DNA of 64,000 nt from JAJCYL01 sp963664285. Its GTDB lineage: Bacteria; Bacteroidota; Bacteroidia; Cytophagales; Cyclobacteriaceae. Location of the stretch: assembly GCA_963664285.2 (NCBI GenBank), contig CAXXNX010000069.1:1-64000 (forward strand), in the 5' to 3' direction. The notes beneath the pieces were generated by a model, which had not been told where the DNA came from, did no database searches, and was given only the letters and a program-made list of their open reading frames with translations. Shown here one piece after another: positions 38,612 through 47,833 of the stretch (the stretch's first letter is position 1; the number at the start of each line of letters is the position of its first letter). The position numbers and the translations under genes were made by a program.

Positions 38612-39262
38612 ATGGATAAGCTGAGAGTCTTTTCGGCGGTTTTGCTTCTATCTGTTGTCTGGATCAACAGCAGCACAGCCCATGTAAATTTATTAGATCC
38701 GAAAGGAGGGGAAACCCTTGTTCCTGGTGAGAATTTTACCATCAAATGGGAAGTAGTAATTGAACATGTGCCGATAGATTTTGATTTGCATTTCTCCCCT
38801 GACGGTGGAGTGACCTGGGAGGAGTTAGCTGTGCTGCAAGTGGACCGATTTGATTACCTATGGACGGTGCCCGATATCGAAACCGAACAAGCCCAGATCA
38901 GAATTGTCCAGGATAATGAAGCGACCGATTATACGGCCATTTCTTCAAATTTTAGAATTCGTGTTGTCACGGCGGTTGAGGGGCCGAGGGCTTATCCTAC
39001 AGAATTCGAATTTCTCTCCTATTATCCCAATCCCTTTCAATCAGTAACCACAATTAAATTTGCCCTGCCCCACCATAATCACGTTTCCCTCGAGATCTAT
39101 AGCATTCACGGAGTAAAAGTGGCTGCTTTGATGGATGAAGTGCTTTCGGTTGGACAATACTCCATCACATGGGATGCAAGCGGAACTAAACCTGGCCTGT
39201 ACCTTTTCAGGGTTCAGGCCGGCACTTTTGTCGAGACCAGAAAACTGGTCAAACTAGAGTAA
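38612..39262 (+). CDS. Secreted protein with T9SS C-terminal sorting domain
   Basis: 216 residues starting at the second possible Met (MDKLRVFSAVLLLSVVWINS, a signal peptide). A Ser/Thr-rich Ig-like domain follows (LLDPKGGETLVPGENFTIKW, FSPDGGVTWEELAVL, typical of GPI-anchored-like/Kre9-type repeats). The last ~85 residues form a type A sorting domain: FLSYYPNPFQSVTTIKFALP, LEIYSIHGVKVAALMD, TWDASGTKPGLYLFRVQAG and ETRKLVKLE. It would cross the inner membrane by Sec and the outer membrane by T9SS. The function is unknown. The small size suggests a surface accessory or binding protein. The frame is intact. Confidence 0.85.
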   Translation: MDKLRVFSAVLLLSVVWINSSTAHVNLLDPKGGETLVPGENFTIKWEVVIEHVPIDFDLHFSPDGGVTWEELAVLQVDRFDYLWTVPDIETEQAQIRIVQDNEATDYTAISSNFRIRVVTAVEGPRAYPTEFEFLSYYPNPFQSVTTIKFALPHHNHVSLEIYSIHGVKVAALMDEVLSVGQYSITWDASGTKPGLYLFRVQAGTFVETRKLVKLE

Positions 39263-39299
39263 TATCACTCAAAGTTTTCACTTCATTTTGAACATCCCT

Positions 39300-39395
39300 T
39301 TATCTCGAACGAATTTCATCCCATTCCGGAGTCGGTGCAAACATTTTTTCCCCTTTGATAATGAACTCTTTGACCACATCTTCATTAAGTGATGA
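39300..39395 (-). pseudogene. Short 3' gene fragment
   Basis: The minus strand encodes DVVKEFIIKGEKMFAPTPEW followed by DEIRSR and a stop, about 28 codons with no start. I do not recognise it. Its composition looks protein-like, and it abuts a methyltransferase remnant on the other strand, so the area is probably a patchwork of deletions. Confidence 0.3.
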
Positions 39396-39853
39396 TCACT
39401 CGGCCGGAATTTGTTGTAGCTGATTTAGGGTGTGGTGAAAACTTATAAGTAAAGAAATACCCAATAAAGTACTGTCATTTGATCATCTGGCAATTGATGA
39501 TGAAGTAACTGTATGTTGACATTAGCAAATTGCCAATTGAGAAGGCCAGTGTAGATGTTACAATCTTCTCATTATCTCTAATGGGGTCCAACTTTAAAGA
39601 TTATATAAAAGAGGCTCACAGGGTCTTAAAACCGATGGAAGTGATCATCATTGTTGAGCCAATCAAAAAGTGGAAAGAATGAGAGGACGACCTTGAAGGT
39701 ATACTTGTTGATGTTGGTTCTAATAAACCATCAATAAAGAAAACCAGAAGACTTATTTATGCGCTAAGTGTGAAGTTTTTAATCAATGGTGCAAACCAAG
39801 ATAGGACCGGGGTAAGGGCCATTTATAAGGGGTTGGATAACCAGCAAGAATAG
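39395..39853 (+). pseudogene. Degenerate Rrp8-like SAM-dependent methyltransferase
   Basis: Joining frames gives TRPEFVVADLGCGEN (SAM motif I), then LSFDHLAIDDEVT, CDISKLPIEKASVDVTIFSL, LMGSNFKDYIKEAHRVLKP and IIIVEPIKKW. This order is that of the Rrp8/methyltransferase-8 group, which methylates rRNA in eukaryotes and is found in some Bacteroidota proteins. The N-terminal part is missing. At least two frameshifts (about 39450 and 39512) and internal stops break the rest. It is non-functional and clearly older debris than the IS1380-interrupted genes. Confidence 0.6.
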
Positions 39854-39856
39854 TGG

Positions 39857-39992
39857 GACTATTTAAAAAAAACCTCGCCGGTCTCATATACCCTCTATTT
39901 CATTGAACAGTACCACCTATTTTCAACGATCACTTAGTTAGTGGTATACATAGTATGTCCAGGAGGTGATGAGGGGAAATTGGTGGAGGTGG
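39857..39992 (+). repeat. Direct repeat flanking the PHP gene, copy A
   Basis: Resembles 41797-41902 in the same orientation. It shares an A-run preceded by CTATTT/CTACTT, the block TATTTTCAACGATC / TATTTTCGACGATC, and GGAGG.GATGAGGG.AAATTGGTGGAGGT. The spacing varies slightly. I see no coding function. Confidence 0.5.
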
Positions 39993-40122
39993 TAAATGAG
40001 TAGGGTAGCAACTGTTGTAGATAATGACATCACTATAGAAGTGAGACATGTCAATTAGGTTCTTCTAGTATTGTTTCGGCTAGGAAAATGATTTTTTGCG
40101 GGGACCGCGACCACCATCGCCA

Positions 40123-41565
40123 TCAGTCCACGTCTAGGAAAATGGGATTGGAATAGAACCACAGATTCGACCACGGATCTTCACCGGCCGGATCCTCCGC
40201 AGGTTCCAGCTCCTGGCCATTGGTCCCACGCACCCGCAGGTAGCTGTCGGTGTCGACGTTTTCCAACCGGTGAGTTATCACGCGATAGGCTCCTTCGGTC
40301 CGCCAGTCCTGATCAGAGAACCGGGCAACGACCTTTGTGGTGGGATTGGTATTGATGCTTCGATCAGCGACAGGCCCGGTGATCTGCCCAACGATCAGAT
40401 CGACACGCGCCACCAATGGGTCCCGTCCTCCTGCGTTGAGATCGGCCGGGTCGAGGAAACGGATCGTCACCTCCACATCGGCGCCGGATCTCTCCTTTAG
40501 CGATCCGCCGATCTCGGCAGAGTCGCCGGAACTGCGAGCCGTTACCTGAAGCTCGGAGATCAGGTCGCCGAGGGTGACAAAAACCCGACCGTTTCGGATT
40601 CCATCGAGAATGTCGCCGTAGCTTCTGTTGGCCCAAACATAGGTTTTGGAAAACTCGCCAGGCCAGAAGTCGGAACCGCCCTCACTCCAGTTGACGTGCG
40701 AGTCTGAGTTGGCAGTGATCCACCAGCGGCGACCCTCGCCGAGCATCGAGTCCCAGAAGCCGCCGAGATGAGCTGTCATCTGGTCGAAGCCGCCCATTGT
40801 CGGGTAACCATTGTAGGAACCACGAGCCTCCTGTCGCAATGAACCGTCACGGTTGAGAGCTCTCGCCTGATGACCGGGGGCGCCGGCCATGCCGACCGCG
40901 ACCTCGGGTGCCGTGTCGTTCCAGTCTCGCAATTCCGCAGGATGATCGTGTCCATAGACGCCGAGCGCGGTGGCGCTACGCGACGGGTGGTTGGCGATTA
41001 TGATGGGTTTTGCTGCGAACTGGTCCATCGCGCCCAGGGCATCGAGCATGCGCTGTTCCGTATCCCAACTCCTGTCCGTCGGATGGGGCTCACGCTTGTT
41101 GAAGCGGGACTCGATTTCGAATAACCGATCGGCTTCGTCGTGTGTATGGGGAATGATGAGGCTCGAGTGATCGGCGCCTGGCGTATCGAACTCCATGCCG
41201 TAAAACTGGACCACCTCGGGGACCACCAGTCGGGAAGCTAATAATTCCGGATAGGCCTGTTCGAGGTTGACCTTGCTATGCAGCGGTCCGCCGTGGTCCG
41301 TAGACACCATCCAACCCAGGCCATAGTATTTGGCCATCAGGGCATTCATCGGGATGGGGTAGATTGCGCCGCCCCCGATCTTCGCTGTGGGTGGATCGGT
41401 CTTCCTGTCCCAGCCAACACTGAACCGTGAATGGATGTGGTGGTCACCAGCCAGCCACTCGCGACTGGATTCGGCCTGGTCGGATTGAGTCGGTGTCCGT
41501 GTACAGGAAACGCCGGCAAGAATCAGGTAGAAGACGACGGCACAACGCAGATAATGTATGTTCAC
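40123..41565 (-). CDS. PHP-domain metal-dependent hydrolase lipoprotein, GC-rich
   Basis: About 480 residues from the GTG at 41565, giving NIHYLRCAVVFYLILAGVSC with a lipobox; the open frame continues upstream to 41670 but into AT-rich, non-typical sequence. PHP metal-ligand motifs are visible: GDHHIHSRFSVGW, STDHGG, ANHPSRSAT and NSDSHVNWSEG. A C-terminal Ig-like part follows. PHP proteins hydrolyse phosphoesters using two or three metal ions; the substrate is unknown. The gene is much richer in G and C, with codons such as GCC, CGG and GTC, than its neighbours. It is bracketed by direct repeats (39857-39992 and 41797-41902), pointing to recent acquisition from another lineage. The frame is intact. 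Confidence 0.8.
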   Translation of the reverse strand: MNIHYLRCAVVFYLILAGVSCTRTPTQSDQAESSREWLAGDHHIHSRFSVGWDRKTDPPTAKIGGGAIYPIPMNALMAKYYGLGWMVSTDHGGPLHSKVNLEQAYPELLASRLVVPEVVQFYGMEFDTPGADHSSLIIPHTHDEADRLFEIESRFNKREPHPTDRSWDTEQRMLDALGAMDQFAAKPIIIANHPSRSATALGVYGHDHPAELRDWNDTAPEVAVGMAGAPGHQARALNRDGSLRQEARGSYNGYPTMGGFDQMTAHLGGFWDSMLGEGRRWWITANSDSHVNWSEGGSDFWPGEFSKTYVWANRSYGDILDGIRNGRVFVTLGDLISELQVTARSSGDSAEIGGSLKERSGADVEVTIRFLDPADLNAGGRDPLVARVDLIVGQITGPVADRSINTNPTTKVVARFSDQDWRTEGAYRVITHRLENVDTDSYLRVRGTNGQELEPAEDPAGEDPWSNLWFYSNPIFLDVD

Positions 41566-41796
41566 GTTACTTATGGATTGCTTAATGGGTTTTTGAGAAG
41601 GAAGTCTCCCTACTTGCCACCAGGGCGTCGTGATTGAAATTGAATCCAAAGGATGGGTTGGTTTGACCATAAGTGTAAGACTATAAGACTTAAAAATAAC
41701 ACTGGGATAACTCTCATCAATATCAATTTAGTTGCTAAACTAAGAAGAAGCAAGACCTTTTCAAGATTAAATAGCATGCAATCTGGAAAATAATGT

Positions 41797-41902
41797 CCCT
41801 ACTTAAAAAAAAAGGAACCTCATCCTTATTTTCGACGATCTCACCTTGGGTGGTGTCTAAGTTGGCAGGAGGGGATGAGGGAAAATTGGTGGAGGTAGGA
41901 TT
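41797..41902 (+). repeat. Direct repeat flanking the PHP gene, copy B
   Basis: The partner of 39857-39992. It ends GGGGATGAGGGAAAATTGGT followed by GGAGGTAGG. The two copies bracket about 1.8 kb containing only the GC-rich PHP gene. Confidence 0.5.
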
Positions 41903-42240
41903 AATTCTGAATTGACTCTCTGATCTGTTACTTTTAAATTATAACAGTCAGTCAGATGCTATTTCTCTTTCGTGGAATCCGAAATAAACTGCTTAAAAAA
42001 ATCAAGTTAAGACCTACTTGCTTATGCTATTGGAGAGATCCTTATTGAGAACGTGTGGCTATAAGGCCGATAGTATGTGGTAATTTATGCAGGATCCAAA
42101 GGAGTCGTTTATGTGTATGGAGGTGACTATTGATGAGAGCTTGAGCCTTGATGAGGTGATGATTAGCCGAGAGCTATGATGTATCAAAGTAAAAGCCCAA
42201 AAGCTTAAATCCAAGGGATAATTAAAATTTAAGAAAAAAT
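41903..42240. other. Intergenic region before the TonB receptor
   Basis: Short open stretches with no recognisable product, including one ending in GLU/LEU-rich residues near 42115-42178. No clear promoter box or terminator was found. Probably decayed sequence plus the receptor's leader. Confidence 0.35.
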
Positions 42241-44295
42241 ATGAAAATTACAGTGTTGTTGGTAGTGGTACTCGTATCATTTGATGAAGTTAGCGGAATG
42301 AAAATACCAGCTGATTCTATTGCCAACGACACTACCATTTTTTTAAATCAGGAAGTTATTATAACCGCAGATAGGCAGGAAACCTTATCGTTTGATGGTG
42401 CTCAGGCCGTCTCGGTATTGAATAAACAAAAGTTGTCATTTCTAGCCCCAATGTCTATGCCTGACGCATTGATAACGGTACCCGGCGTATGGATGCAAAA
42501 AACGAATCACGGCGGGGGTTCTCCCTTTATACGGGGCTTGACAGGCTATCAAACACTTCTTTTGATTGATGGAATCCGATTTAACAATACCACTTTCCGT
42601 TCCGGACCCAACCAATACCTAAATACCATTGATCCTCTGATGACTGACCGTATTGAAGTAGTTCGTGGGCAAGGGTCTGTACAATACGGAAGTGATGCGA
42701 TAGGAGGAGTGGTTCAAGTGATGTCTCACACTCCGCGATTTTCACCCGGAGGAGTGTCCTGGGATGGATATGTATATGGAAAATACCTAAGTGAAGATAT
42801 GGAGAAGACAGGCCGCTTTAGTTTGGACGTTGGTATGGAAAATACTGCTATCAGTGTCGGGTTCACGTCTAAGAATCTTGGTGATATAGTGGCGGGTGGG
42901 AGAATAGGAAAGTTGAATTCAACGGGATACAATGAATATTCAATGGATTTCAAATTATTGCAAAAAATCAAAGGCAGTCATTTGTTTACAACGGCATATC
43001 AGCGTCATTTACAGGAAGATGTTCCTTTATATCATAAAATTGCAGGGAGTGGATATACTACTTACAATTTTGATCCGCAGCAAAGAGATCTGGCTTACCT
43101 AAAATGGGAGTTTTTTACGGACAAGAAATGGTTGAAGGAAATTCGTTTTATCCAGTCTTTTCAAAACTCCATAGAAGGACGTATCAAACAAAAAACAAAT
43201 GACACGACTATAAAAAGCGAGAATGATAAGGTAAACATATTTGGAATAGTTTTAGAGCTTGTTTCCAAACCCGCTGAATACTGGAGCATCTCATCCGGTG
43301 CGGAATATTATTATGATAAAGTGAACAGTTCGGCTTTTGAGCATCAGGAAAATTCACAAGTACAAAATGTAATGAGGGGGCTTTATCCTGATAATTCATC
43401 CTCCGGAAATTTTGCGTTGTATTCTCTGCATTCATTTGAAAGTGAAAGATTTAATTTTTCTTTAGGAGGACGTTACAATATGGTTAGGCTTTCTGTAAAC
43501 GATGAACTTTTTGGACAAACCACGATTAATCCAGGAGCGTTTGTTGGAAACGCAGGAATCACGTACAAAGTAAATTCCAAAAATCATATTATTGGTTCAG
43601 TAAATAGTGGGTTTCGTACACCTAATGTAAATGATGTTTCCAGTCTTGGTGTTGCGGATTTTAGGTATGAGGTTCCAAATTACGACCTCAAACCAGAAAG
43701 ATCGTTGAATTTTGAAGTTGGTTTGAAGTCAAAATTTAAACGGTTCTCTTCCAATATTTATTTATACCAAAACAAGCTGAAAGACCTGATCACGAACGTC
43801 AAGGCTACTTATAACGGTCAGAATACTATAGACGGTGTACAGGTGTATAAAAGAATTAATGTGGGCGAAGCAGTACTTCGAGGTGTTGAGTCAGATGTTG
43901 AATACCTTCTCACCCCTAATTTATTGGCACAAGCGAATCTCACCTATACGTATGGGCAAAACCTGAGCAAAGACGAACCCATGCGACGTATTCCTCCGAT
44001 CTATGGTAGTATGGGTGTTTTCTGGCATCTTGATTCCAGAATAAAATTGAGGGGAAGCTGGTCATATGCAGACAAACAAGTTAGGTTATCGCAGGGTGAT
44101 ATAGATGATGATCGTATTGCAGAGGGTGGTACTCTGGCCTGGAAAACTTTGGATATAAGCCTTCATTATATAGGACAAAATATACATATCCAAACGGGCA
44201 TTTGGAATTTGTTTAATGAAGCCTATCGAACTCACGGGTCAGGTGTTGACGGTATAGGAAGAAGCGCCTGGATGTCGGTAAAGTTAGTTCTATAA
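42241..44295 (+). CDS. TonB-dependent outer-membrane receptor
   Basis: 684 residues with an N-terminal signal-like segment. The plug domain begins near residue 35: EVIITADRQETLSFDGAQAV, MPDALITVPGVWMQKTNHGG, PFIRGLTGYQTLLLIDGIRF and RIEVVRGQGSVQYGSDAIGG. A beta-barrel then runs to the C-terminus. It ends WMSVKLVL, close to the usual aromatic-terminated strand. Such receptors import large nutrients (siderophores, cobalamin, glycans) using TonB energy. The BtuB/CirA-like layout without an N-terminal carboxypeptidase-like domain or a SusD partner favours a metal chelate over a glycan. The frame is intact, and no operon partner is apparent. Confidence 0.88.
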   Translation: MKITVLLVVVLVSFDEVSGMKIPADSIANDTTIFLNQEVIITADRQETLSFDGAQAVSVLNKQKLSFLAPMSMPDALITVPGVWMQKTNHGGGSPFIRGLTGYQTLLLIDGIRFNNTTFRSGPNQYLNTIDPLMTDRIEVVRGQGSVQYGSDAIGGVVQVMSHTPRFSPGGVSWDGYVYGKYLSEDMEKTGRFSLDVGMENTAISVGFTSKNLGDIVAGGRIGKLNSTGYNEYSMDFKLLQKIKGSHLFTTAYQRHLQEDVPLYHKIAGSGYTTYNFDPQQRDLAYLKWEFFTDKKWLKEIRFIQSFQNSIEGRIKQKTNDTTIKSENDKVNIFGIVLELVSKPAEYWSISSGAEYYYDKVNSSAFEHQENSQVQNVMRGLYPDNSSSGNFALYSLHSFESERFNFSLGGRYNMVRLSVNDELFGQTTINPGAFVGNAGITYKVNSKNHIIGSVNSGFRTPNVNDVSSLGVADFRYEVPNYDLKPERSLNFEVGLKSKFKRFSSNIYLYQNKLKDLITNVKATYNGQNTIDGVQVYKRINVGEAVLRGVESDVEYLLTPNLLAQANLTYTYGQNLSKDEPMRRIPPIYGSMGVFWHLDSRIKLRGSWSYADKQVRLSQGDIDDDRIAEGGTLAWKTLDISLHYIGQNIHIQTGIWNLFNEAYRTHGSGVDGIGRSAWMSVKLVL

Positions 44296-44610
44296 CATGT
44301 CCCTCCAATTCATAGTTGCCCTTATGCCTGAACCATGGCAGGGGTATATGCATAGCTCTTGTTTTCTTAAGTATCCTTGTAAGTCTAAACCCCTCACTGT
44401 AAATCGTCAACATAAAGTGGACTACTGAGGGAATAAAGTTAAGTTACAGTTTTATACCTTCAGAGCAAGCTTGTGGAATGATAGACATCAAAAAGTATTA
44501 CATCTCCGGAAGCAATGTTTACAAAAGTCGTGGTTTGATTACTTCACCAGCCTATTTGTTATGCATGTAAACTCTGTTATAAACCGGCGGTGAAGGTTGC
44601 GGACACAGAT
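44296..44610. other. Intergenic, nothing recognised
   Basis: About 315 bp between the TonB receptor gene and the alkaline phosphatase 3' end (convergent). No open frame with recognisable content and no strong hairpin was seen. Confidence 0.4.
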
Positions 44611-45802
44611 CTACTCTGGAAAATCTTTCAGCTTCATTACACTCCCCAGTTTTTCTGCCACCTCCGTATTCTCCATGACGCCCGTAAACAAATGCGCTTG
44701 TGGACCAAAAGCAAAAAGGGGAACAGATTGTCCGGTATGCCCCGGTCCTGCCCAATTAAGCTTGATTTTACCATCCGCGGCGATACCCTCAGTCAATGTG
44801 AGTCCCCCGGTTTCGTGATCTGATGTAACAATCACTAAAGTATGTTCATCCTTTATTGCAAATTCTATTGCCTCGGCAATGGCATCATCCAAATGCTTGA
44901 TCCGGTTAGCTACAAAGTCTCCCATATTTTTATGGCCCCCTGTATCGATACCCTCATCCTCCACAAAGAGAAAGAATCCTTCTGGATTTCCTGCTAGAAC
45001 ATTTAACGCACTCTTAACACATAATTTCAGATCCGGAAGCTGCTCATCAGTGAGCTGGCTAAGATCAGTCACTTCAGATCCCCATTGATCAAAGAGCCCA
45101 ATTAGCCGGCCTTCATTCACTTCAAGTAACTCCTGACGATTTTTTATCAACTGGTATCCCTGGTTAATAAATTGTTGCACCAAATCACTTTCATCTTGTG
45201 AGAATATACCTGTTGCACCAATCAGCACATCAATTTCAGCTCCAACAAGCTGCAATGCTATTTCGTGTTCAGCTCCACGGCTTTCCACATGAGCATAATA
45301 TGCACTAGGAGAGGCATCGGTAAGCTCTGATGTTGTAATGATGCCAGTGGCAAAACCCCGTTGTTTGAGCGGCTTCCAATATGGAGACTTTTGGTAGCCC
45401 ATCTGGGGTCACCCCAACCATTAGGTTTCGCGTTTTATGCCCTGTTGCCAGTGCAGTAGCTCCAGCGGCAGAATCAGTAATTAATTTGCCACCAATGGCT
45501 GGTGAAGTGTTCACGATGCCTGTAAAAGGCATCCTTTCCATATGAAGTCTACCCCCAACTCCATAATATTTGTACCTTGACGCAACCACCTGATTAATGC
45601 CCATCCCGTCACCAAGGAAGAAAATGATGTTCCGAGGGTAAGTCTCCCATGAAATATCATTTTGTGCTTTTCCAGTTTCTTCCGAGGTTTCATTTCTAAC
45701 CAGGTCGTAATTAAAATAACGGGTCAGGGCATAGATCACAAAAGTTCCTGCTAGGAGGCTGGTAAGTACCAATCCAATGATCCTTAGAATTTTAACCCGC
45801 AT
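44611..45802 (-). pseudogene. Alkaline phosphatase (PhoA family), frameshifted, 5' end replaced by IS1380
   Basis: PF00245-type phosphatase that hydrolyses phosphomonoesters outside the inner membrane. An N-terminal membrane segment (LRIIGLVLTSLLAGTFVIYA) is followed by NIIFFLGDGMGINQVVASRY (metal Asp), ITDSAAGATALATGHKT (catalytic Ser), FVEDEGIDTGGHKN and VTSDHETGGL (metal Asp/His). One base is lost or gained in the CCCC/AAAA run near 45355, shifting the frame mid-gene. IS1380 copy 6 ends at 45796. The present first codon, ATG at 45800-45802, lies in the right end of the IS. The open frame across the IS would continue into the ORF at 47417-47643. Confidence 0.85.
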
Positions 45803-47416
45803 TATTCATAGGCCACCAATTTTGGGATTAATAATGGGTTGCTAACTATTTTTGATTGGAGTGTATGTATTAATTTGAAGATCAACCAGGTTTCTGGATT
45901 TCAAAGGACATTAGAGCGTTTTTTTGTTAGAATTTTTCAATTTTCAGTCAAAGCTCTATTGTGTTCTTATGGAAGAACATTTTTTTGATTAAACTAAACT
46001 GTTTAACTGATCGGTCAGTTCACCGTAAGCAAATCGCCCAGCAGGTATTGATATCTAAAGGCTCTTGAGAATTGTATTGTCAATGATCTTTTCCTTTCTT
46101 TCAGGCACGCCCCAACCTTCATCAGGTAAAGCCGGATATTGTCCACTTGCCATCGTTTAGCAAAGTGGTGTTTTGTTTTGGCAATTAATAATTTAATCTG
46201 CCGGAACATTTCATAACAGAGGGTAGCGATGATTAAACGCATGAAATTGGCCCAGTAGCGATGACAGGAAAGCCGGTCGGAATAAGTCATGTTTTTGAGT
46301 TCCTTTATTCGATTTTCACTGGCATCACCTCGCTTGACATAAAAATCAAAGTAAATCTGTTGAGCGGTCATCGCTTCAAAGTTGCTCACAAAGTAACGGA
46401 CATTCATTCCTTTTCCGGTAGACTCCACTTTGGCGTACAGCTTTTCAGAACGATCCCAGCTTTTGGCCTGGTAAGTAAACGGGCCAACAAACTCTTGATG
46501 TTTGATGATTTTTGAAGCATATTCCTTTTTTACTTCAATGATAGTCTGTTTGGTAAAAGTCTTTAAAACTTCATTACTACTAATACCTAAACAAAATTGA
46601 AGGTCAAACTGCTTAGCTATCCGATAAAAAGATGCTCCTGAAAAGCCACTATCCGCTCGAATAAGGATCTTTACTGAGGGCAGTTTTTTTCTGATTTTAA
46701 TGACAATCCTTTTCAATAAGGCCACAAACCATTTGTTGGAGTGACAATTGCCCGGACGTAGTACTGGTAAAATGACCTGACCGGTGTTCCCGTCCTTAAA
46801 GAACAACTCATGGTACATAGTCTGTCCATAATAGCCATTATACAAACTGAGTTGTTGGGATCCATGAGTAGGGTCATCGGTACCATCTACATCAATGATG
46901 ATTTGACCAGTCTTCTCTTTCAACTCCTCTACATAACGGTCTACAAACCATTGACTCATCTGGTAGATCAGACTCCGATCGGCCTTGTTTTCAAATCGAC
47001 TTAAAGTAGGCTGGGAACATAATCCGCTATCTAGTACTTTACGGATCACCGGATCCTCTCGGAGTTTTTGTTCGTCATTGCAATCCTGATAGCCCTGCAT
47101 CATTAAAAACACCCGTTGGCGAAGCATTTCTTCATAAGTGTATTCGATAAAAAAGGGGTTTCGATAGTCAGGAATCAGTGCGGCGAAGCTTTTTAATAGA
47201 CCAGTCTTTCTCTCTACTTTTTCACTTAACAATATCGCTCCGTCTGAGCTAATCGCTGATGCTGAAAAATCAAATTTAAAAGCTTGTTTTCCTCGATAAA
47301 ATACGGTATCTTTTTCCTTATATTCAGGCATAAATTAATTGCTTATTTTGTTGTCTAACTATCTCAATATAAGCAATTTATGCCTGTTTTTTATTGTCTA
47401 CTATGAATTTTTCGGG
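45796..47416 (-). mobile_element. IS1380-family element, copy 6
   Basis: 1621 bp with TTAA at 45792-45795 and 47417-47420. Its outer end contributes ATGCGG immediately before the TTAA and so supplies a possible start codon to the downstream phosphatase gene. Confidence 0.95.
46015..47331 (-). CDS. IS1380-family transposase (consensus copy)
   Basis: 438-residue transposase matching the majority residue at every position where copies differ, so it is used here as the reference. Likely DDE residues lie in IIIDVDGTDD (Asp147/149), IRADSGFSG (Asp227) and GDASENRIKEL (Glu339/344). The C-terminal helix-rich tail ends GDLLTVN. Bacteroidota IS1380-family members have this length. It is probably active. 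Confidence 0.95.
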   Translation of the reverse strand: MPEYKEKDTVFYRGKQAFKFDFSASAISSDGAILLSEKVERKTGLLKSFAALIPDYRNPFFIEYTYEEMLRQRVFLMMQGYQDCNDEQKLREDPVIRKVLDSGLCSQPTLSRFENKADRSLIYQMSQWFVDRYVEELKEKTGQIIIDVDGTDDPTHGSQQLSLYNGYYGQTMYHELFFKDGNTGQVILPVLRPGNCHSNKWFVALLKRIVIKIRKKLPSVKILIRADSGFSGASFYRIAKQFDLQFCLGISSNEVLKTFTKQTIIEVKKEYASKIIKHQEFVGPFTYQAKSWDRSEKLYAKVESTGKGMNVRYFVSNFEAMTAQQIYFDFYVKRGDASENRIKELKNMTYSDRLSCHRYWANFMRLIIATLCYEMFRQIKLLIAKTKHHFAKRWQVDNIRLYLMKVGACLKERKRSLTIQFSRAFRYQYLLGDLLTVN

Positions 47417-47643
47417 TTAACCCTCTCATTCCCTGAGGTTGTGGATATCTGATCTACTGAAATCTCAAACTCTTTCTTGGAAAAACTCAGATTGTGACCC
47501 GTTAAAAATAACTCAAGTGAACCCTTTATAGTGAGCGTACTGTACTGCTCTGAATGATATACATCTATTGCTCCATGGTTGCCATGCAAAAGGTACTTAT
47601 TGCCCTTCTTTTTTAATTGTGAACGGTTGATCTTTGATGGCAT
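47417..47643 (-). CDS. Truncated ORF of unknown function beside IS1380 copy 6
   Basis: About 75 codons (MPSKINRSQLKKKGNKYLLH at the start) before the frame enters the IS and stops. The segment YSTLTIKGSLELFLTGHN loosely recalls replication initiators of small phages or plasmids, but this is only a resemblance. Joined across the IS with one TTAA, the frame runs on into the alkaline phosphatase membrane segment (GNERVKILRIIGL), either an original long leader or a coincidence of a recombined junction. Confidence 0.35.
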
Positions 47644-47833
47644 CTAGTTTTCCCAAAGTAGACGCGTATCAGAAGGGTTTGGATTGTGTTACTGATTGAG
47701 ATTTTGGTTTTTATGGTGACTGCAAAAATTTAGGGTGATTCACCTATAATGAAATCTTATTAGAGCGTGTATAGGTAAAAATGGCCAGTTGGTCAGCAAA
47801 TATACAAGGTAAACGTGGACAAATAATGATCTA
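47644..47833. other. Intergenic, nothing recognised
   Basis: AT-rich sequence between the minus-strand ORF start and the 3' end of the dehydrogenase gene. No promoter box or hairpin identified. Confidence 0.35.

Noticed and set aside
41566..41670. N-terminal extension of the PHP-domain protein
   Set aside because: The extension is AT-rich, precedes a proper lipoprotein signal sequence beginning at the GTG at 41565, and is not expected in a secreted lipoprotein.
47417..47643. Replication initiator of a small phage or plasmid
   Set aside because: The resemblance rests on one short segment (TLTIKGSLELF) and no origin or other phage genes are nearby. Kept only as a remark in the feature.
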